Shown piece by piece: positions 6,302 through 6,762 of a stretch of 6,762 nucleotides of DNA. This stretch comes from Methanobacteriota archaeon (GTDB lineage: Archaea > Thermoplasmatota > Poseidoniia > Poseidoniales > Poseidoniaceae). The stretch covers positions 1-6,762 of the forward strand of contig WTIV01000150.1 of assembly GCA_011525095.1 (NCBI GenBank). Reading direction: 5' to 3'. The notes beneath the pieces are model-generated. The model was not told where the DNA came from. It worked only from the letters and a program-made list of their open reading frames with translations, and made no database searches. The number at the start of each line of letters is the position of its first letter. Position 1 is the stretch's first letter. The translations under genes and the position numbers were made by a program.

Positions 6302-6329
6302 CGGGTCCCCCCCTAAAGGGGGGAACCCG
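6302..6329 (+). terminator. Long C/G-rich stem-loop after the ThiI-like gene
   Basis: CGGGT (6302-6306) pairs with ACCCG (6325-6329). Inside, after one C-A mismatch, six C pair with six G around a TAAA loop, giving 11 base pairs in all. It begins seven bases after the TGA, and GTTTGC follows rather than a long T run. Position and strength suggest a transcript 3' end or stabilising structure. It has the same C-arm-first, G-arm-second design as the hairpin at 3503-3519. Confidence 0.55.
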
Positions 6330-6349
6330 TTTGCTCACACTCCCGTCGG

Positions 6350-6358
6350 TCTTTTATG
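6350..6358 (+). promoter_or_regulatory. Possible TATA box for the secreted-protein gene
   Basis: TCTTTTATG is the only AT-rich stretch in the 98-base gap before the secreted protein. It lies about 40 bases before the ATG at 6394, which would give a leader of some 15 bases or more. The match to a TATA consensus is weak. Confidence 0.25.
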
Positions 6359-6364
6359 CCGAAC

Positions 6365-6380
6365 TTGCCTCCGTAGGCAA
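6365..6380 (+). other. Hairpin in the leader of the secreted-protein gene
   Basis: TTGCCT-CCGT-AGGCAA forms a perfect six-base-pair stem with a four-base loop. It ends directly before AGAGGG (6381-6386), a plausible ribosome site seven bases from the ATG at 6394. It could affect initiation if it is transcribed. The putative TATA box would place transcription start at or within it, so it could instead be a DNA-level site. Confidence 0.35.
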
Positions 6381-6393
6381 AGAGGGTAGCCCA

Positions 6394-6762
6394 ATGAAAG
6401 ACAATAAGAGTGCAATTACCGCTTTGGTATTCTCAGTTTTGATGATTATTTCACCCATGGCTGGAGCAGCAAATGTTAGCACATTTAGTGGTGGAGAAAG
6501 TGAGGTAACAGTCGAAGTAAGAGACGGTCCAGATTATACAAACATAGTAGACGGTACAGTAAATCTTCCATCAGGTGACACTGTAACGAGTGCTAGTGTA
6601 AAGATTTCAACCGACATGGCTACCCATGAAACCTACACAACAATCAACTCTGATAGCGCACAATACGTTTGGGACCCATTCTACAATAACCAACAAACTG
6701 AGTTCTCGACACAAAGCGATTTCACTTACACAGAAGACACCGTGAGTCTAGTTAGCGGTGGC
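6394..6762 (+). CDS. Secreted or surface protein, N-terminal part (runs off the window)
   Basis: An open frame of 123 codons starts at ATG 6394 and has no stop before the window end. Residues 1-26 form a clear Sec signal peptide: a charged start (MKDNKS), a hydrophobic core (AITALVFSVLMII) and a likely cleavage site after GAA in SPMAGAANVS. The mature part begins NVSTFSGGESEVTVEVRDG and is rich in Thr, Ser, Asp, Asn and Gly with alternating beta-like segments. It has no cysteine and few lysines or arginines, as expected for an exported, salt-tolerant beta-sandwich protein. A run such as LPSGDTVTSASVKIST recalls repeated domains of large Marine Group II surface proteins, but this is a general resemblance. 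AGAGGG seven bases upstream is a reasonable ribosome site. Function, length and anchoring cannot be judged from the fragment. Confidence 0.8.
   Translation, partial: MKDNKSAITALVFSVLMIISPMAGAANVSTFSGGESEVTVEVRDGPDYTNIVDGTVNLPSGDTVTSASVKISTDMATHETYTTINSDSAQYVWDPFYNNQQTEFSTQSDFTYTEDTVSLVSGG

Overview
The window looks like a planktonic euryarchaeal chromosome. Marine Group II (Candidatus Poseidoniales) or a close Thermoplasmata relative is the best guess. This is inferred from an EF-Tu/SelB-like archaeal paralogue, tight gene packing, AGA/AGG-rich arginine codons, a Shine-Dalgarno site matching the archaeal 16S tail, AT-rich boxes where archaeal TATA elements would sit, and a secreted low-complexity surface protein. 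No rRNA, tRNA, CRISPR, insertion sequence or integrase was seen, so this reads as ordinary core chromosome.

Layout. Positions 3-53 hold the last codons of an upstream gene. After a putative promoter comes a plus-strand run of three genes. The first is a stand-alone biotin carboxylase (154-1494) carrying an in-frame TAG directly after its catalytic lysine. The second is a PfkB-family kinase that overlaps it by ATGA. The third is a SelB/EF-Tu-like protein whose GTPase motifs have decayed. A perfect C/G-rich hairpin follows. Next is a 502-residue protein of unknown function with a membrane hairpin and a long disordered tail, ending one base from a convergent hotdog acyl-CoA thioesterase. Divergent from the thioesterase is a short, THUMP-less ThiI-like PP-loop protein, followed by a second, longer C/G hairpin. 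The window ends inside a secreted protein with a signal peptide (from 6394).

How the genes fit together. The biotin carboxylase would carboxylate a biotin carrier for an acyl-CoA or pyruvate carboxylase, but neither carrier nor carboxyltransferase is visible here. The thioesterase also belongs to acyl-CoA metabolism. The kinase has no evident substrate link. The SelB-like and ThiI-like proteins suggest translation or tRNA roles.

The most notable point is the in-frame TAG. It sits in an otherwise intact, full-length biotin carboxylase, while every visible gene end (seven of seven) uses TGA. A SelB-like factor, from a family once discussed as a pyrrolysine elongation factor, lies two genes downstream. 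Recoding, a recent nonsense mutation and a sequencing error are all possible. The sequence alone cannot decide, and a one-base error or mutation (TTG to TAG) is the simplest explanation.
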